Positions 6,354 through 9,088 of a stretch of 9,088 nt of DNA are shown here, piece by piece; the stretch's first letter is position 1; every line of letters starts with the position of its first letter. The stretch lies in contig DQAM01000056.1 of NCBI GenBank assembly GCA_003523545.1, positions 731 to 9,818 of the forward strand, read 5' to 3'. Source of the DNA: Dysgonomonas sp. GTDB taxonomy: Bacteria > Bacteroidota > Bacteroidia > Bacteroidales > Dysgonomonadaceae. A program made the position numbers and the translations under genes. Below the pieces are notes generated by a model that was not told where the DNA came from, did not search any database, and was given only the letters and a program-made list of their open reading frames with translations.

Positions 6354-6733
6354 TACAGACTGCAGCCATCATAGGAAGTATTTTATTTCTTGTAGTAATC
6401 TGTTTTTATATACTTGCTGCAACGGGCGCCCCGCTTGGAGATTACATGATGGGCGGAAAATACAAAATACTTCCGAAAAAGCTTAGAATAATGGTAAGTG
6501 CGGCTGTATTTATACAAGTGCTTGCCATTATTGTCCTGCTGCAGGGCGGGGGGGTAATTGCTTCAGTTTTACCTGCTGGAATATTGAAGGTGTTGTGTTA
6601 TATTTTTTCTATATATTTTTCTTTGAATGTTCTGATGAACCTCTTCTCGGAAAGTAAGAAAGAGAAAATGCTGATGACGCCTTTATCCCTTATTACAGCC
6701 GTTTGCTTCTGGATAGTTACTCTTAATCTTTAA
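6350..6733 (+). CDS. Small four-helix membrane protein
   Basis: This 127-residue protein has four predicted membrane helices at about 4-24, 48-66, 70-98 and 108-125. The first loop carries the stretch APLGDYMMGGKYKILPKK (27-44), a Gly/Lys-rich segment I recall as conserved in unnamed small membrane proteins of Firmicutes and Bacteroidetes. It has no signal peptide and no catalytic residues I recognise. Start ATG at 6350 overlaps the HAD gene stop as ATGA, so the pair should be co-translated. The NTF2-like gene follows 39 bases on. A run of seven G at 6548-6554 in the coding sequence is unusual for this base composition and could slip. Function unknown. Confidence 0.85.
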   Translation: MIQTAAIIGSILFLVVICFYILAATGAPLGDYMMGGKYKILPKKLRIMVSAAVFIQVLAIIVLLQGGGVIASVLPAGILKVLCYIFSIYFSLNVLMNLFSESKKEKMLMTPLSLITAVCFWIVTLNL

Positions 6734-6772
6734 CTTTTACCGCCGGGGCAGAAGAATCAAAAACGATATAGT

Positions 6773-7192
6773 ATGAAAACACGTGAAGATATTATCCGCT
6801 TATGGTTCGGAATGTGGCTCGAAGGCAAGGACAAAGGTATCATTGATATCTTTACCGGGGATTGCCTGTATATAGAAAGCTGGGGGCCTCAGTATTGCGG
6901 TTCGGAAAATGTAAAATACTGGTTCGATGAATGGAATACCCGCGCAAAAGTATTGCAGTGGGACATCCGGCAGTTTTTCCACAAAGAAAACCAGACCGTA
7001 GTGGAATGGTATTTCCATAATTCGATGGACGGCGGCAGGGAAGAAAAATTCGAAGGGATGTCGCTGATCCGGTGGACAGAAGATAACCGCATCGAATACC
7101 TGCAGGAATTCGGTTGTAATATTCTCCGTTACAATCCTTACGGTGAAGAAGGTATTTCGGAGTCTGGGAACGAGGATATAAAGTGGTTCTAA
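6773..7192 (+). CDS. NTF2/SnoaL-like family protein
   Basis: The 139-residue protein reads as a complete NTF2-like (SnoaL-type) alpha+beta cone. Opening helices (MKTREDIIRLWFGMWLEG) are followed by DIFTGDCLYIESWGPQYCG (25-43), a helix NVKYWFDEWN (46-55), then strands with VLQWDIRQFFH, QTVVEWYFHN and GMSLIRWTEDNRIEYLQEF. Proteins of this fold act as small hydrolases, isomerases or ligand-binding subunits, and the actual role is not readable from sequence. It lacks a signal peptide and so is cytoplasmic. It is the last gene of the HAD, membrane protein, NTF2 cassette, and its stop lies only 13 bases from the stop of the convergent lipoprotein gene. The residues after NPYGEEG (from 128) look like a loose tail. 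Confidence 0.85.
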   Translation: MKTREDIIRLWFGMWLEGKDKGIIDIFTGDCLYIESWGPQYCGSENVKYWFDEWNTRAKVLQWDIRQFFHKENQTVVEWYFHNSMDGGREEKFEGMSLIRWTEDNRIEYLQEFGCNILRYNPYGEEGISESGNEDIKWF

Positions 7193-7205
7193 ATATAAAA
7201 GTTTA

Positions 7206-7841
7206 TTAGTAAGACTTTTTTAACTTATAAGTATAATAATCTGTGGCATACGCAATCGTATCGGAGATTAAAGTCATATCCGAAAACGAGCCGAAGGGGC
7301 TGTTCCCGTGAAAGAACTCGTTTTCGCGAGCCTTTTCGTAATATTTCCAATAACCGTAATGGCCGATCTGCGGGTATTCCCCATGTCCTTCTTCTCTTCC
7401 GTCATAATGGATATAATAAAATGCCTGGTTCATTACGAATGTTTCTTTATCGGTCATTATACCGAAATATTCGACTTTATTATAGTCATTTTTTACCGTA
7501 TCGCCGACTATTTTGATATTTACACGTATGGTACTCCATTCGTCTTTCATATATATCGAATCTTTGGCGGTATCGATAATTAATGTTTTATATCCCGGCT
7601 TTCCAAATAATGAATTTTCACCCCAGAATTTGTTTGCCATTTTATCATCGGCATCTATTTTTTTACCTTCGGGTCCGGTATATACGGTGAAGTCTTTATA
7701 ATTACGCTCCCCTGTATATTCGTACTCAAACACCGTGTGCTTTTCTTCTTCCTTTCCGGGAAGAGGGTCATCATCACTGCATGCAGAACTAATTAAACAC
7801 ACTGATACTAACAGCGGTAAAAATTTTAATACATCCTTCAT
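7206..7841 (-). CDS. Surface-type lipoprotein of unknown function
   Basis: The 211-residue protein begins with a lipoprotein signal peptide ending in ISSAC (lipobox cysteine C21), followed by SDDDP. Acidic residues straight after the cysteine are the known lipoprotein export signal of Bacteroidetes, so exposure on the outer face of the outer membrane is likely. The mature part is rich in Tyr, Asp, Lys and Gly and looks beta-rich, with aromatic blocks such as YYIHYDG and HYGYWKYYEKA in the second half. I recognise no family. It is the last gene of a - strand run of three exported proteins, 56 bases after the BamE-like lipoprotein gene, with no clear promoter of its own. It faces the NTF2-like gene tail to tail. 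Confidence 0.8.
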   Translation of the reverse strand: MKDVLKFLPLLVSVCLISSACSDDDPLPGKEEEKHTVFEYEYTGERNYKDFTVYTGPEGKKIDADDKMANKFWGENSLFGKPGYKTLIIDTAKDSIYMKDEWSTIRVNIKIVGDTVKNDYNKVEYFGIMTDKETFVMNQAFYYIHYDGREEGHGEYPQIGHYGYWKYYEKARENEFFHGNSPFGSFSDMTLISDTIAYATDYYTYKLKKSY

Positions 7842-7897
7842 ATTTTTAAGTATTTAAAGAATTTTTAATGTGTTCGTCAAGTTTTGCCGGTATTTAA

Positions 7898-8230
7898 TTA
7901 TCTCGGACTTTTGCCGTGATGAGGTTTAGGGGGATGAGGGGGACGTCCCGGGTGTTCATTCGGATTTTCCTCGTGCCACTCGACAAGCTTGCCGTCAAGC
8001 AGATAGATTACATAATCCGTATAGCTTACAGTAGCTACATAACGTAATATTTCGAGATCACCTTCCGGAGTTTTCGAGGCGGAGATAACTCTGAAATCAT
8101 TTCCCATCACAGAAATAACTTCCCGTTTGGTCATGCCCAATTCCAGTTTCTTTGCTCTGTCTACAAAGCTGGTTGTTCCGCATGATATCAGTATAAATGA
8201 ACACAAGAGAGTAAAGAGTATCTTTTTCAT
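7898..8230 (-). CDS. Small lipoprotein with BamE/SmpA-like motif
   Basis: The 110-residue protein has a lipoprotein signal with LISC lipobox (C17). The mature part contains KKLELGMTKREVISVMG (27-43), the helix signature of the SmpA/OmlA (BamE-like) fold, whose typical form is GMTxxEVxxxLG. BamE is a lipoprotein subunit of the outer-membrane beta-barrel assembly machine, but many small lipoproteins share this fold without that role. After two or three strands (EILRYVATVSYTDYVIYLLDGKLVEW) the protein ends in a Pro/His-rich tail (about 90-110, with HPGRPPHPPKPHHG), unusual for the fold and possibly metal binding. A promoter-like box TACATTTG lies at 8292-8285, 55 bases upstream. No bam gene is near, so a machine role is not implied. 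Confidence 0.75.
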   Translation of the reverse strand: MKKILFTLLCSFILISCGTTSFVDRAKKLELGMTKREVISVMGNDFRVISASKTPEGDLEILRYVATVSYTDYVIYLLDGKLVEWHEENPNEHPGRPPHPPKPHHGKSPR

Positions 8231-8284
8231 ATCAATCTTAAATTTGTTATATGTTTAAGACTTGTGTCATCTTAAATAGTTTAA

Positions 8285-8292
8285 CAAATGTA
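8285..8292 (-). promoter_or_regulatory. -7 promoter box before the BamE-like lipoprotein
   Basis: TACATTTG on the - strand (8292-8285) matches the Bacteroidetes -7 consensus TAnnTTTG and lies 55 bases before the ATG at 8230. No -33 TTTG is seen at the expected distance. If used, it gives the two lipoprotein genes to its left a transcript apart from the gene at 8313-8957. Confidence 0.4.
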
Positions 8293-8312
8293 ATAATAAA
8301 TTTGAAGTATTA

Positions 8313-8957
8313 TCAGGGATTGAGCTTCACCCACTCATCAAAGCCCAGTATTCCGGGCAGGGCATGGTTTCTCCATTGTTTATCGTATTTTTTATCCAGA
8401 TGCCTGAAAGTCTCGTTGTTATATCTTGTCAAAACCCAAAGAGGTGCTGAAAAGAATTGCTTTTTCCGGGCGATCAGTTCTTTTTCGTAAATGACAAAAT
8501 TTATTTTAGATTCTTTGGTTATTCTATAGGTATAGTAGTCATTGATGTTTTTCTTTTCCGTGCATACATATAATTTTGGATATCCCTTATCTATGTTTTC
8601 CAATGCAGATTCCACCGAGAACATATCCTTATCGTACCACATAGGCAGTGTAATCTGCAAAGCCTCTACCGGACGGTTCCGGATAGTGATGATGGTATCG
8701 AACTTAAAAAAATTGATATAAAAAAATTCAAGTTTATACTTACCCGGTTTAAGTTTATCTATGGTAAAATTTCCCGACACATCGGTAAGATAACCTTTAC
8801 TTTCGCCATCTATCTTTATATATGCGCTTGCCGCGGGAGTCTTTACGGGAACATATTCGTCGAGTAATACCTTTCCATGGATGTGGTAAGTTTTTTCCTG
8901 TGCGCAGAGACTGCCGATTACTAAAACAGCCGAAAAGAAAAATATATAACTTTTCAT
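8313..8957 (-). CDS. Exported protein with carboxypeptidase-regulatory-like domain
   Basis: The 214-residue protein has a signal peptide (about 1-19, cleaved after LCA, before QEK). Residues 23-97 form a beta-sandwich of the CarboxypepD_reg-like type: HGKVLLDEY, AYIKIDGESKGYLTDVSG, NFTIDKLKPGKYKLEF. The DVSGNFTIDKLKPGKY block (59-74) is its hallmark. The domain is common as an N-terminal extension of SusC/TonB-dependent receptors, but here there is no barrel, so it stands alone. The C-terminal part (about 105-214) is a basic, Tyr- and Lys-rich region with no recognised fold. It may be a periplasmic or outer-membrane binding protein. It is first of three - strand exported-protein genes, with an 82-base gap to the next. 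The promoter should lie in 8958-9060, where I see only weak matches. Confidence 0.8.
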   Translation of the reverse strand: MKSYIFFFSAVLVIGSLCAQEKTYHIHGKVLLDEYVPVKTPAASAYIKIDGESKGYLTDVSGNFTIDKLKPGKYKLEFFYINFFKFDTIITIRNRPVEALQITLPMWYDKDMFSVESALENIDKGYPKLYVCTEKKNINDYYTYRITKESKINFVIYEKELIARKKQFFSAPLWVLTRYNNETFRHLDKKYDKQWRNHALPGILGFDEWVKLNP

Positions 8958-9058
8958 GGCCTTATAAATTATTAGTTAATGCCGGTTGTATATTTAAAAG
9001 AAAGATGTTAAATACAATAAAACGTTGCATGTATAGTATAAAAATTAGGAAGACGGGC

Positions 9059-9088
9059 AAAAAAAATCCGGCATATTTAATATGCCGG
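9059..9088 (-). terminator. Rho-independent terminator of a gene beyond the right edge
   Basis: CCGGCATATT (9068-9077) is the perfect reverse complement of AATATGCCGG (9079-9088), a 10-bp palindrome that would fold as an 8- to 9-bp stem with a tiny loop. On the - strand it is followed by ATTTTTTTT (9067-9059). It therefore ends a leftward gene that lies to the right of the window. The 101 bases between this and the ATG at 8957 hold no gene. Confidence 0.8.

Noticed and set aside
7197..7221. AT-rich hairpin AAAAGT/ACTTTT between the convergent genes
   Set aside because: It could be a weak two-way terminator, but the stem has almost no GC pairs and overlaps the end of the lipoprotein gene, so I do not list it as a feature.

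Overview
The window looks like chromosome of a Bacteroidota species, most likely order Bacteroidales. Three things point there: candidate promoters carry the Bacteroidetes -7 box (TAnnTTTG), Shine-Dalgarno sequences are weak or absent, and several genes encode exported proteins or lipoproteins, one with an acidic SDDD surface-export signal after the lipobox cysteine. A Dysgonomonas-like source is my impression from protein style and is not proven.

Layout. Bases 1-48 are the last codons of a + strand gene, followed by a two-way terminator (83-110). A candidate small RNA on the - strand, with its own promoter, lies at about 133-234. The - strand gene at 349-1206 encodes a PrsW-type intramembrane protease and ends in a clear terminator (299-318). 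A divergent + strand run follows: a secreted helical protein of unknown function (1318-2457), a GNAT acetyltransferase with its own promoter (2573-3073), a secreted protein ending in a YARHG domain (3109-4365), and a secreted orphan protein (4414-5499). The 209-base gap after it holds a nested inverted repeat of CACAGAG/CACGGAG units (5558-5661). Next is a compact cassette of a HAD phosphatase/phosphoglucomutase-like enzyme (5709-6353), a four-helix membrane protein overlapping it by 4 bases (6350-6733), and an NTF2/SnoaL-like protein (6773-7192).

The right part is all - strand: a beta-rich exported protein with a carboxypeptidase-regulatory-like domain (8313-8957), a small lipoprotein with a BamE/SmpA-like motif (7898-8230), and a surface-type lipoprotein (7206-7841). 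A perfect hairpin followed by a T run at the right edge (9068-9088) ends another - strand gene that lies outside the window.

How it works together. I see no single pathway. The window mixes envelope proteins of unknown role with small metabolic enzymes. The items most worth a second look are the candidate small RNA at the left, the nested palindromic repeat, the YARHG protein with its orphan neighbour, and the BamE-like lipoprotein with a His/Pro tail. I see no CRISPR array, tRNA, rRNA, transposase or phage gene.
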